This document shows, piece by piece, positions 52,435 through 60,759 of a stretch of DNA of 64,000 nt. Each line of letters opens with the position of its first letter. Position 1 is the stretch's first letter. The stretch covers positions 1-64,000 of the forward strand of contig NZ_JAALLN010000017.1 in assembly GCF_011751075.1 (NCBI RefSeq). Direction: 5' to 3'. Below the pieces are notes generated by a model. That model ran no database searches. It was not told where the DNA came from and worked only from the letters and a program-made list of their open reading frames with translations. The DNA is from Flavobacterium poyangense (lineage in GTDB: Bacteria > Bacteroidota > Bacteroidia > Flavobacteriales > Flavobacteriaceae). The position numbers and the translations under genes were made by a program.

Positions 52435-53196
52435 ATGACGAAAAAAAGAATTTTATTGAAAATAGGCAGTAATACGCTGACAAAAGAAACCAATCATATT
52501 TCGAGAGGAAAAATAGAAGATATCGGAATGCAGATTGCAGCTTTAAACAAAGAGTACGAATTTGTAATCGTAAGTTCCGGAGCTATCGCAGCTGCAAAAC
52601 AATTTGTAAAACTCGAAAGTAAAGGCAAAGAAATTATGGTCAAACAAGCTTTGGCTTCGATTGGACAACCCCATTTAATGCGGATTTTTCATGAGAATTT
52701 TAGCGATTTGGGCTTATTGACCTCACAATGTTTGCTTTCGTATTCTGATTTTGAAAAAGAACAATCCAAAGTAAATATTGTAAATACGATAAACGTTTTA
52801 GTCGAGAACAATTATATTCCGATTATCAATGAGAATGATACTGTTGCGACAGATGAAATTCAGTTTGGAGATAATGATAAACTGGCAGCATTGACAGCAG
52901 TACTCCTAAATGTTGATATTCTGATTATTGCAACCAATACAAGCGGAATTTATACAAAGGATTCTATTCATAATGAGATACCGGAAACAATAAGATTGGT
53001 AGAAGATTTAAAGCTTTTGGAAAAAGAAATAGGAGAGTCTAAATCCTCACATGGAACAGGCGGGATGCAGTCCAAAATTGAAGCAGCGGGAATTGCAAAG
53101 GCGGCTAATATTGAGACTTGGATTATTAACGGATTAGAGGATAATTTTATTTTAAAGGCGTTGAAAGAGCAGATTCCGTTTACAAAGATCACGTAG
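52435..53196 (+). CDS. proB: Glutamate 5-kinase, kinase domain only
   Basis: 253 residues. Phosphorylates glutamate at the start of proline synthesis. Amino-acid-kinase fold: LLKIGSNTLT, VIVSSGAIAAAKQF, NENDTVATDEIQFGDNDKLAAL and HGTGGMQSKIEAA. It lacks the C-terminal PUA domain of the about 367-residue enterobacterial enzyme; short forms occur in other bacteria, so this is probably not a truncation. The stop codon lies 5 bp from the left arm of a long inverted repeat. Confidence 0.93.
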   Translation: MTKKRILLKIGSNTLTKETNHISRGKIEDIGMQIAALNKEYEFVIVSSGAIAAAKQFVKLESKGKEIMVKQALASIGQPHLMRIFHENFSDLGLLTSQCLLSYSDFEKEQSKVNIVNTINVLVENNYIPIINENDTVATDEIQFGDNDKLAALTAVLLNVDILIIATNTSGIYTKDSIHNEIPETIRLVEDLKLLEKEIGESKSSHGTGGMQSKIEAAGIAKAANIETWIINGLEDNFILKALKEQIPFTKIT

Positions 53197-53201
53197 AATG
53201 G

Positions 53202-53257
53202 GACGCGGATTGTACGGATTCGCTATCGCGAAGACGCGGATAAAAACGGATTATTTT
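53202..53257 (+). repeat. Left arm of the GxxExxY inverted repeat
   Basis: Begins GACGCGGATTGTACGG and includes the internal palindrome TTCGC-TATC-GCGAA. Pairs with 53764-53821. Confidence 0.75.
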
Positions 53258-53317
53258 GGTTTATTATTTTTAAAGTCTAAAAAATGTAGTATATTTCATT
53301 CATTTTTATTTTTGAAT

Positions 53318-53710
53318 ATGGAACTGCTACACCACGCTTTAACGGAATGTATTATTAAAACTTTTTATGAGGTTTATAATGAATTGGGTTATGGTTTTTT
53401 AGAGAAAGTATATCAAAATTCTTTGTATGTTGAATTAAGAAGTAAAGGCTTGAAAGTGGAAGCTCAAAAGAGAATTAATGTGTATTACAAGGGAATTGTT
53501 GTGGGAGAATATTATGCTGATTTAATAGTGGAAGATTTAATAATACTAGAATTAAAAGCCTCCGATTGTATAGTGAAAGATTTTGAAAATCAAATTCTGA
53601 ACTATTTGCGGGGTACTGATTGTGAAGTGGGTTTACTTTTGAATTTCGGAAAGAAACCTGAATTCCGACGGAAAATTTTTGAAAACTACAGAAAAATAAG
53701 AACAGTATAA
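53318..53710 (+). CDS. GxxExxY protein, PD-(D/E)XK nuclease-like
   Basis: 130 residues from the ATG at 53318 (MELLHHALTECI); the frame is open 120 bp further upstream into the repeat arm, but those codons do not look like the family. The signature motif is GFLEKVY (GxxExxY) near residues 25-31. A Asp in YYADLIV and the ExK pair in IILELKA match the PD-(D/E)XK nuclease core; the end reads GLLLNFGKKPEFRR. The family (TIGR04256) occurs in many paralogues in some genomes and has no established function. Nuclease activity is inferred from the core residues. Confidence 0.85.
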   Translation: MELLHHALTECIIKTFYEVYNELGYGFLEKVYQNSLYVELRSKGLKVEAQKRINVYYKGIVVGEYYADLIVEDLIILELKASDCIVKDFENQILNYLRGTDCEVGLLLNFGKKPEFRRKIFENYRKIRTV

Positions 53711-53763
53711 AAAATTAAGTTGAGCGAATTTTACGTTGATAAAAAGTATGGATAAAGAAGAAT

Positions 53764-53821
53764 AAAAAATCCGCGTTTATCCGCGTCTTCGCGAGAGCGA
53801 ATCAGTTTAATCCGCGTTAAA
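53764..53821 (-). repeat. Right arm of the GxxExxY inverted repeat
   Basis: AAAAAATCCGCGTTTATCC to CCGCGTTAA; inverted copy of 53202-53257 with internal TTCGC-GAGA-GCGAA palindrome. Ends 31 bp before argF'. Confidence 0.75.
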
Positions 53822-53851
53822 AAACTACGCACAACAAAAAAAGAAAAGCAA

Positions 53852-54799
53852 ATGAACTATATTTCAATTCAAGACATCAACTCGTTATCTAAATGGGTAA
53901 AAAGCGCCTTAAAAATTAAAAAAAGCCCACTTAAAAATCAAAGTTTAGGGAAAAATAAAACCTTAGGAATGTTATTTTTTAATCCAAGTTTAAGAACGCG
54001 TTTGAGTACCCAAAAAGCAGCTTTAAATTTAGGAATGAATGTAATGGTGATGAATTTTACCAACGAAGGCTGGACGCTGGAGTTTGAAGATGGTGCAATA
54101 ATGAATTCTGGAGCTTCAGAGCATATCAAAGAAGCAGCCGAGGTAGTCTCTCAATATTGTGATATTATTGCGATTCGTGCTTTCGCGGGCTTAGAGAATA
54201 AAGAAAAAGATTATGCCGAAACTGTTATTTCAGGCTTTCTGAAACATGCAACGGTGCCGATCGTGAATATGGAAAGTGCTGTTCGCCATCCATTGCAGTC
54301 TTTGGCAGACGCCATTACGATGGAAGAATACAAAACAGAACATAGACCAAAAGTGGTACTTTCCTGGGCACCACATCCCAAAGCTTTACCACAGGCTGTT
54401 GCCAATTCATTTGTAGAAATGATGCAAATGCAAAAAGAAATGGATTTTGTAATAACGCATCCTGAAGGTTATGAGCTAAGTCCCGAAATTACAAAAGACT
54501 GCAAAATAGAGTACGACCAAAATAAGGCTTTCGAAAACGCTGATTTTGTTTACGTAAAAAACTGGAGTAACTTCAACGACTACGGAAAAGTAACCAACAT
54601 TGATCCGAATTGGACGGTTACAGCCGAGAAAATGGCGTTAACCAACGATGGAAAATTCATGCATTGTCTTCCCGTGCGTCGTAATGTGATTGTGAGCGAT
54701 GAAGTGATCGATAGTGAAAATTCGATTGTAATTCAGCAGGCAAATAACAGAACGTATGCGGCGCAGTTGGTATTGCAAAAGATATTGAAGAAATTGTAA
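53852..54799 (+). CDS. argF': N-acylornithine carbamoyltransferase (ArgF')
   Basis: 315 residues. Carbamoylates the still-acylated ornithine, the variant route used by Bacteroides and Xanthomonas. Carbamoyl-phosphate loop FFNPSLRTRLST, RHPLQSLAD, APHPKALPQAV and MHCLPVRRN. Overall closest by eye to Bacteroides ArgF' (N-succinylornithine enzyme). At the position said to decide acetyl versus succinyl specificity (Glu92 in the Xanthomonas enzyme, Pro90 in Bacteroides) this protein has Ser89 in GASEHIKEA, so the acyl group cannot be assigned. Cytosolic trimer by family. Confidence 0.9.
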   Translation: MNYISIQDINSLSKWVKSALKIKKSPLKNQSLGKNKTLGMLFFNPSLRTRLSTQKAALNLGMNVMVMNFTNEGWTLEFEDGAIMNSGASEHIKEAAEVVSQYCDIIAIRAFAGLENKEKDYAETVISGFLKHATVPIVNMESAVRHPLQSLADAITMEEYKTEHRPKVVLSWAPHPKALPQAVANSFVEMMQMQKEMDFVITHPEGYELSPEITKDCKIEYDQNKAFENADFVYVKNWSNFNDYGKVTNIDPNWTVTAEKMALTNDGKFMHCLPVRRNVIVSDEVIDSENSIVIQQANNRTYAAQLVLQKILKKL

Positions 54800-54806
54800 T
54801 CTTAAA

Positions 54807-54863
54807 GTTGCTAAGGTTCTAAGTGTCTAAGATACTAAGAGCTTAGCAACTCAGAATCTTAGT
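54807..54863. repeat. Palindrome and CTAAG words upstream of argB
   Basis: GTTGCTAAG (54807-54815) and CTTAGCAAC (54842-54850) pair perfectly around several CTAAG words; AACTCAGAATCTTAGT (54848-54863) is repeated exactly at 55705-55720 after argB. Confidence 0.65.
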
Positions 54864-54879
54864 CCCCCAGTAACTAAAA

Positions 54880-55656
54880 ATGAAAAAAGTAACAATAATA
54901 AAAATTGGTGGAAACATCATCGATAGTCCAACTGAATTAGAACAATTTTTAACTGATTTTTCTAAAATAGAAGGATACAAAGTATTAGTTCACGGTGGAG
55001 GAAAATCAGCTACGAAAATGGCACAAAGCATTGGTTTAGTGCCCCAAATGATTGAAGGGCGTCGCATCACTGATGCTCCAATGCTCGATGTGGTAGTGAT
55101 GATTTATGCCGGACAGATTAACAAACATATTGTAGCGCAACTGCAGGCAAAAAACAATAACGCAATGGGGTTTTCAGGTGCTGACGGAAATTTAATTCAA
55201 TCGGCAAAACGAAATCATCCCACAATTGATTATGGTTATGTAGGTGATGTAAAAGAGATTAATACGACATTGTTGGGAACATTACTGGAAAACGGAATTG
55301 TACCGGTTTTTTGCGCCATCACACACGATAAAAATGGACAATTATTAAATACAAATGCCGATACAATTGCAAGTGAATTAGCTATTACTTTAGCCGGATT
55401 TTTTGATGTGACGCTTACTTACTGCTTTGAAAAACAAGGGGTTTTGTCAGATTCTGAAGATGATGCGTCTGTAATTACAGAAATAAATGAAGTCTTATAT
55501 TCAAAACTTAAAGCAGAAAAAATAATTCATTCCGGAATGATACCTAAATTGGATAATTGCTTTAATAGCTTATCGAGAGGTGTTCAGCAAATAAAAATCG
55601 GGCATCACAGTATGTTGCAGAATCCGGATGTTCAACACACAACCATTATATTGTAA
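54880..55656 (+). CDS. argB: N-acylglutamate kinase
   Basis: 258 residues. Phosphorylates N-acylglutamate. Amino-acid-kinase motifs IKIGGNIID, VHGGGKSATKMAQ, the substrate segment GRRITDAPMLDVVVM and LNTNADTIASELA. The gene is bracketed by two related repeat spacers. Acyl group (acetyl or succinyl) not determined. No N-terminal extension of the kind linked to arginine feedback in some homologues. Confidence 0.95.
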   Translation: MKKVTIIKIGGNIIDSPTELEQFLTDFSKIEGYKVLVHGGGKSATKMAQSIGLVPQMIEGRRITDAPMLDVVVMIYAGQINKHIVAQLQAKNNNAMGFSGADGNLIQSAKRNHPTIDYGYVGDVKEINTTLLGTLLENGIVPVFCAITHDKNGQLLNTNADTIASELAITLAGFFDVTLTYCFEKQGVLSDSEDDASVITEINEVLYSKLKAEKIIHSGMIPKLDNCFNSLSRGVQQIKIGHHSMLQNPDVQHTTIIL

Positions 55657-55669
55657 AGAAAAAGTTGCT

Positions 55670-55728
55670 AAGTTTACAGAGAACTAAGATTTTTGCATCT
55701 TAGAAACTCAGAATCTTAGTATTTCAGC
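55670..55728. repeat. Repeat spacer between argB and argE
   Basis: Starts with GTTGCTAAG-type words, has the hairpin CTAAGAT-TTTTGC-ATCTTAG (55684-55703) and the 16-bp copy AACTCAGAATCTTAGT (55705-55720) shared with the spacer before argB. Confidence 0.65.
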
Positions 55729-55740
55729 ACCTAAATAAAA

Positions 55741-56811
55741 ATGAAAAATATAAAAACGCTTACCCAGGAAGCAATTGTTTTATTGAAAAGCCTGATTGAA
55801 ACACCTTCTTTTTCAAGTGAAGAAGATCAGACTGCTCTTTTAATCGAAAATTGGTTCAATCAAAATGAAATTCCTTTTAAAAGAGAAAACAACAATGTTT
55901 GGGCTTTTAATCAATATTTTGATAAAAATAAACCAACACTGTTGTTAAACTCCCATCACGATACTGTAAAACCAAATCAGGCTTATACCAACGATCCGTT
56001 TAAAGCAATTGAAAAAGACGGAAAATTATTCGGACTGGGAAGCAATGATGCCGGAGGTTGTCTGGTGTCCTTGCTCGCGACTTTTGTGCATTTTTATGCT
56101 GCTGAAAATTTATCACATAATATTGTAATCGTTGCTTCTGCAGAAGAAGAGAGTAGTGGTAAAAATGGTTTGAACAGTGTTTTAAAACATTTACCGGAGT
56201 TGGATTGCGCGATTGTTGGTGAACCGACTTTAATGCAGTTGGCAGTTGCCGAAAAAGGGTTATTAGTTCTCGATGTTAAGGTAAAAGGAACTGCGAGCCA
56301 CGCTGCACATCAGAATGATGATAATGCGTTGTATAAATCAATTCCGGTAATGGAATGGTTTAAAAACTATAAATTTGATAAAATATCAGAGGTTTTAGGT
56401 CCTGTAAAAATGACTGTAACCCAGATCAATGCAGGAAAACAGCATAATGTCGTACCATCAGAATGTGATTTGGTTGTCGATATTCGGGTTACCGATTGTT
56501 ATTCGAATACCGAAATTCTTGAGGTAGTTAAAGCAAATATAAATGCCGAAGTTGCACCAAGATCAATGCATTTAAACGCTTCGTCTATTCCTGTTACACA
56601 TGGTTTAGTTCAGGCAGGAATCGCTTTGGGAAGAACAACCTATGGTTCACCAACGCTTTCAGATCAATCGGTTTTAAGTTGTCAGTCTTTAAAACTTGGA
56701 CCTGGTGAAACGCTGCGATCGCATTCAGCAGATGAATTTATTTTCATCAATGAAATCGAAGAAGGAGTTGATTTGTATATTAAAATACTAACTGATTTTT
56801 TTAAACTGTAA
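55741..56811 (+). CDS. argE: M20 family deacylase, ArgE-type
   Basis: 356 residues. Removes the acyl group, in this pathway most likely from N-acylcitrulline after ArgF'. Dinuclear zinc site: His in LLNSHHDTVKP, Asp in GSNDAGGCLVS, Glu-Glu in SAEEESSGKNG; a dimerisation lid follows (VKGTASHAAHQNDDNALY) and the C-terminal His is in LRSHSADEF. Cytosolic. Substrate is inferred from the neighbourhood. Confidence 0.9.
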   Translation: MKNIKTLTQEAIVLLKSLIETPSFSSEEDQTALLIENWFNQNEIPFKRENNNVWAFNQYFDKNKPTLLLNSHHDTVKPNQAYTNDPFKAIEKDGKLFGLGSNDAGGCLVSLLATFVHFYAAENLSHNIVIVASAEEESSGKNGLNSVLKHLPELDCAIVGEPTLMQLAVAEKGLLVLDVKVKGTASHAAHQNDDNALYKSIPVMEWFKNYKFDKISEVLGPVKMTVTQINAGKQHNVVPSECDLVVDIRVTDCYSNTEILEVVKANINAEVAPRSMHLNASSIPVTHGLVQAGIALGRTTYGSPTLSDQSVLSCQSLKLGPGETLRSHSADEFIFINEIEEGVDLYIKILTDFFKL

Positions 56812-56948
56812 TAAGTACTATCCTGAACGACAGGATTAGGAAACTATTTTTATTAAGCTTACGTATAAAAATACGAAGTAGATTTCAGTTACTCGAAAAA
56901 TTTGAGGAACTGTATCAAATAATAAATAAAAAAACAAAAAACTAAGTT

Positions 56949-58229
56949 ATGAAACTTTGGGAAAAAGGAATACCAACCGACAAGCAAATCGAACACTTTA
57001 CGGTTGGGAACGATAGAGATTTGGATTTAGTTCTCGCCAAATACGATGCATTGGGATCTATTGCGCATGCTAAAATGCTTGGGCAAATTGGCTTGTTGAC
57101 TTTGGAAGAAACAGATTCTCTAGTGAATGCCTTAAATGAAATCATCGCAGATATTGCAAAAGGAAACTTTGTAATCGAAGACAGTTTTGAGGATGTTCAT
57201 TCTAAAATTGAATACCTGTTAACAGTAAAATTAGGCGATGCCGGAAAAAAAATCCATACTGCACGTTCCCGTAACGATCAGGTTCTGGTTGATGTTCATT
57301 TATATTTAAAAGACGAAGTTAAAGCGTTAAAAGAACAGGTTAAAACACTTTTTGATTTGTTGATGGAATCCGCAGAGAAATATCAAAATGTGTTATTGCC
57401 CGGATACACCCATTTGCAAATCGCAATGCCTTCTTCTTTTGGGATGTGGTTTTCTGCTTATGCAGAAAGTTTGATAGATGATATCACTATGTTGAATGCT
57501 GCCGGAAAAATTGTAGATCAAAATCCGTTAGGTTCTGCAGCAGGTTACGGAAGCTCATTTCCAATCAACAGGACGTTTACCACACAGGAGTTAGGTTTTG
57601 AAACTTTAAAATTCAATGCGGTTGCGGCGCAAATGAGTCGTGGTAAGGCAGAGAAAACGGTAGCTTTTGCAATGAGCAGTGTGGCTGCTACTTTGTCTAA
57701 ATTTGCTATGGATGTTTGTTTGTATATGAGTCAGAACTTCGATTTTATTGGTTTGCCATCGCATCTTACAACAGGTTCGAGCATTATGCCACATAAGAAA
57801 AACCCCGATGTATTTGAATTGATCAGAGGGAAATGCAACAAAATTCAAGCCTTGCCTTACGAAATTACTTTGATAACCAATAATCTTCCAAGTGGTTACC
57901 ACAGAGATTTGCAGTTGCTAAAAGAAGGTTTGTTTCCTGCAATCCAAAACTTGAAGGCCTGTTTGGATATTGCAATTTTTTCTATCAAAGACATCACCGT
58001 AAAAGACCATATTTTAGAAGATAAAAAATACGATTATTTGTTTACAGTGGATACTTTAAACGAAATGGTTGTAGCGGGAATGCCATTCAGAGATGCCTAT
58101 AAAGCTGTTGCAGAGCAATTGGAGGCAGGTACCTATAAATCTCCAAAAGAGACAAAACACACGCACGAAGGAAGTATTAATAATTTGTGCTTGGAGGCTA
58201 TAAAAGAGAAGATGAACGCTACTTATTAA
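56949..58229 (+). CDS. argH: Argininosuccinate lyase
   Basis: 426 residues. Splits argininosuccinate into arginine and fumarate, the last step of the pathway. Fumarase-superfamily signature GSSIMPHKKNPD with the catalytic Ser loop, HTARSRNDQVLVD, and PGYTHLQIAMPSSFG. Full length. Last gene of the cluster; a terminator follows. Confidence 0.96.
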   Translation: MKLWEKGIPTDKQIEHFTVGNDRDLDLVLAKYDALGSIAHAKMLGQIGLLTLEETDSLVNALNEIIADIAKGNFVIEDSFEDVHSKIEYLLTVKLGDAGKKIHTARSRNDQVLVDVHLYLKDEVKALKEQVKTLFDLLMESAEKYQNVLLPGYTHLQIAMPSSFGMWFSAYAESLIDDITMLNAAGKIVDQNPLGSAAGYGSSFPINRTFTTQELGFETLKFNAVAAQMSRGKAEKTVAFAMSSVAATLSKFAMDVCLYMSQNFDFIGLPSHLTTGSSIMPHKKNPDVFELIRGKCNKIQALPYEITLITNNLPSGYHRDLQLLKEGLFPAIQNLKACLDIAIFSIKDITVKDHILEDKKYDYLFTVDTLNEMVVAGMPFRDAYKAVAEQLEAGTYKSPKETKHTHEGSINNLCLEAIKEKMNATY

Positions 58230-58285
58230 TGTTGTAGTTTTATATCTTCAGCATAATAGGAAGGAGTTGAAGTTTTAAGTTTCAG

Positions 58286-58312
58286 AATGCGCTATTTTAT
58301 GGCGCATTTTTT
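58286..58312 (+). terminator. Rho-independent terminator after argH
   Basis: Stem AATGCGC (58286-58292) and GCGCATT (58302-58308), nine-base loop, T run to 58312. Closes the arginine cluster. Confidence 0.8.
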
Positions 58313-58390
58313 ATTAAAACCTTTTTTTCTAACGAAGTAAATTTACCTTAAAATACATATATTTGATATTCAGTTTTTTTAAATAAAAGT

Positions 58391-59386
58391 ATGGCAAAAT
58401 TTGACGAACAGGCTACTCAGAATCTTTTTGAGAAGAATTTTATTACCGAAGAACAATACAACCAGATAAAAAAGTATCGCAGTTTAGGTATCTTTTCACT
58501 GCATGCTGAATTGAGAATGTTTTTATATCTATCGGTTTTGCTTTTTACATCGGGTATTGGAATTTTAATTTATAAAAACATTGATACTATAGGTCATATT
58601 GCAATTTTGACATTATTGCTGATCGGTATTGGCGTTTGTTTTTATTTTTGTTTCAAAAACTCAAAAGGATTTCAGAAAACAGAGACAACTTTCGAGAACC
58701 CTGTTTTAGAATATTTGGTGCTTGCTGCAAATATACTAACATGTATTTTTATTGGTTATTTGCAATTTCAATACAAGCCATTTGGTACGCATTATGGCTT
58801 GGCAACTCTGGTCCCCACAATAGTGAGTTTCTGTTGTGCCTATTACTTTGACAACAGAAGTGTTCTGACAATAGCGATTACGGGTTTAGCTGCTTATGTA
58901 GGGTTTTCTGTAACACCACAGGATCTTCTTATGAGTAATTTTTACGCGCTCCAAGGGTTGAGTTATTCAGCCATTGTATTAGGCGGTCTGTTGATTTTAT
59001 GGACTATTTATAGTTCGAGGATTCAATTAAAAATACATTTTAATCTGGTCTATTTAACCTTTGCCCTGCATATGATTAGTATCGCATTAATCAGTAATTT
59101 GCTGGATACATTCGATTGGATTTGGACGATTTTTGTTCTGATACTTGCTGGCTCGTCCTATTATTTTTATAAAATAAGTCATGAGCTTAAGGCAATTTCT
59201 TTGTTTGTTTTTATGATCATTTACGCTTATATCGGGATTAATATAGTGCTGTTCCGTTTTTTTGAATATATTGATTTTTCAGAGATATGGGAATTATTTG
59301 TTCTGGTAATTCCGATCTATTTTATAGGTTCAATAGTCTTGTTTATTAAACTAATTAAAAACTTCAATAAAGAAATTACGCAATGA
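58391..59386 (+). CDS. DUF2157-like membrane protein
   Basis: 331 residues. A cytoplasmic helical N-terminus (EKNFITEEQYNQIKKYRSLGIFSLHAELRMF) is followed by about nine to ten transmembrane helices. The N-terminal pattern is typical of DUF2157 proteins; function unknown. It overlaps the next gene by 4 bp (ATGA), and both share the same plan, so they may form a complex. Confidence 0.7.
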   Translation: MAKFDEQATQNLFEKNFITEEQYNQIKKYRSLGIFSLHAELRMFLYLSVLLFTSGIGILIYKNIDTIGHIAILTLLLIGIGVCFYFCFKNSKGFQKTETTFENPVLEYLVLAANILTCIFIGYLQFQYKPFGTHYGLATLVPTIVSFCCAYYFDNRSVLTIAITGLAAYVGFSVTPQDLLMSNFYALQGLSYSAIVLGGLLILWTIYSSRIQLKIHFNLVYLTFALHMISIALISNLLDTFDWIWTIFVLILAGSSYYFYKISHELKAISLFVFMIIYAYIGINIVLFRFFEYIDFSEIWELFVLVIPIYFIGSIVLFIKLIKNFNKEITQ

Positions 59387-60552
59387 TAATATTAGACAAA
59401 AATAAATTAGGCAATTCGGCTTTAACAGCAGAGGCAGATTCGTTAAAGAATGCCGGTTTTATCGGTAAAGAACAGCTTGATTTTATTAAAAAAGAGCTGC
59501 CGGTACTTAATAGCCATAAAAATATTTTGGTGTGTATTGGGTTCTTTTTATTAGGATCATTTTTGTATTTGTCCTTATGTGGTGCAGTTTCGCTTTTTGG
59601 ACTTTCAGGTGCCGATAGCAATTGGCGATTTTTTCCTTTTGTTTTTGCTGTAATTGGTATTGTAGGATCGGAAGTTTTAGCAAAACAAGGATATCATAAT
59701 CACGGATTAGACGATGCTTTCATTTTGGGAACTATATTAAATGTTGGTCTTGCAGTTGGAGTTTGGAGTGAAGGGAATAATGTACTGTCAATTACAATTG
59801 CGATTACAATAGTTTCATTTATTCAGTATTTGCGTTATGTGCATATATTGTCAGTATGGGGTTTTTATCTGGCATTAACAGCAACATTGGGATATGCTAT
59901 ATTTGATTTTTTGGAATTTGGACAAGCCATTTTGCCCTTTTTTATGATGTTATATAGCGCAGCTACCTATTATTTTTCCCGAAAACTTATAAAAGACTTA
60001 ACAGAACCATTTTATTTTTCGGGACTTGCTTTAATAAAAGGCATTAGTTTGATTCTTTTTTATCTTTCCGGGAATTATATGGTTGTTAGAGAATTATCAG
60101 CAATGCTTTTAGGTACTTATTACGAAATAAGCCCTGAAATTCCGTTTGCATTTTTCTTTTGGTTTTTTACATTTAGTGTTCCTGCTTTCTATTTGTTTTA
60201 TGCTTTAAAAAACAAAGACCGAAGCATGCTTTGGATTAGTTTCATCGCCATTGCTTTTTCGTTTTACAGCTTTCGATTTTATTATTCGGTTTTGCCAATA
60301 GAAGTGGCGCTGACACTAGGCGGACTGCTTTTATTTGCAATTGCATTTTTCTCCATAAAAAAATTAAAGAATCAGGAAGAAGGATTGACATTTAAACCGG
60401 ACAGAATCTCCAATTCAAATGACTTTTTAAATGCAGAAGCCTTGATTATTGCATCAACATTTGCAATGAAACCGGAAGTAAAACCTGCTGATTCTCCAAT
60501 GGAATTCGGCGATGGTGGATTTAGTGGTGGGGGATCGGAAGGGAAATTCTAG
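59383..60552 (+). CDS. DUF2157/DUF4401-like membrane protein with Gly-rich tail
   Basis: 389 residues. Cytoplasmic N-terminus (KNAGFIGKEQLDFIKKELPVL), about ten hydrophobic helices, and a soluble C-terminal tail ending EFGDGGFSGGGSEGKF. It looks like a paralogue of the gene before it, with which it overlaps by 4 bp. The glycine-rich end resembles tails of some DUF2157/TPM-domain membrane proteins. No function can be assigned. Confidence 0.68.
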   Translation: MIILDKNKLGNSALTAEADSLKNAGFIGKEQLDFIKKELPVLNSHKNILVCIGFFLLGSFLYLSLCGAVSLFGLSGADSNWRFFPFVFAVIGIVGSEVLAKQGYHNHGLDDAFILGTILNVGLAVGVWSEGNNVLSITIAITIVSFIQYLRYVHILSVWGFYLALTATLGYAIFDFLEFGQAILPFFMMLYSAATYYFSRKLIKDLTEPFYFSGLALIKGISLILFYLSGNYMVVRELSAMLLGTYYEISPEIPFAFFFWFFTFSVPAFYLFYALKNKDRSMLWISFIAIAFSFYSFRFYYSVLPIEVALTLGGLLLFAIAFFSIKKLKNQEEGLTFKPDRISNSNDFLNAEALIIASTFAMKPEVKPADSPMEFGDGGFSGGGSEGKF

Positions 60553-60648
60553 TTTTGTGAAATGTCATTTGTGAAATGTTTTCTGTAAAATGTGAAATGT
60601 TTTCTTTGCAACGAATACTTTGTCAAAATTGACAAACTAAAATAAAAC

Positions 60649-60679
60649 AAAACCGCTGAATTAAAAATTCAGCGGTTTT
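60649..60679. terminator. Bidirectional terminator between convergent genes
   Basis: Perfect 14-bp stem AAAACCGCTGAATT (60649-60662) and AATTCAGCGGTTTT (60666-60679) with loop AAA. Serves the plus-strand membrane-protein pair and probably the minus-strand ytxJ-like gene. Confidence 0.85.
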
Positions 60680-60680
60680 A

Positions 60681-60750
60681 TCTCACATCTCACATCTCAC
60701 ATCTCACATCTCACATCTCACATCTCACATCTCACATCTCACATCTCACA
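60681..60750. repeat. Ten perfect tandem copies of TCTCACA
   Basis: A 7-bp unit repeated exactly ten times, followed by one degenerate copy (TCTCATA). Ends 10 bp before the ytxJ-like stop codon. Related GTGAG words are at 41227-41246. Confidence 0.97.
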
Positions 60751-60759
60751 TCTCATAAC

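Larger units (their letters stand above)
53202..53821. mobile_element. Inverted-repeat-bounded unit carrying a GxxExxY gene
   Basis: Left arm 53202-53257 and right arm 53764-53821 are inverted copies: about 45 of 52 aligned positions match, including an uninterrupted core of about 18 bp (TCGCGAAGACGCGGATAA). Arms are GC-richer than the surroundings. The only gene inside is the GxxExxY protein. No transposase and no clear target duplication are visible. Its place between proB and argF' suggests that the unit moved into an existing operon. Confidence 0.65.

Noticed and set aside
53198..53317. Upstream extension of the GxxExxY frame through the left repeat arm
   Set aside because: The added residues are encoded by the inverted repeat and do not resemble the family; the ATG at 53318 gives the usual N-terminus.
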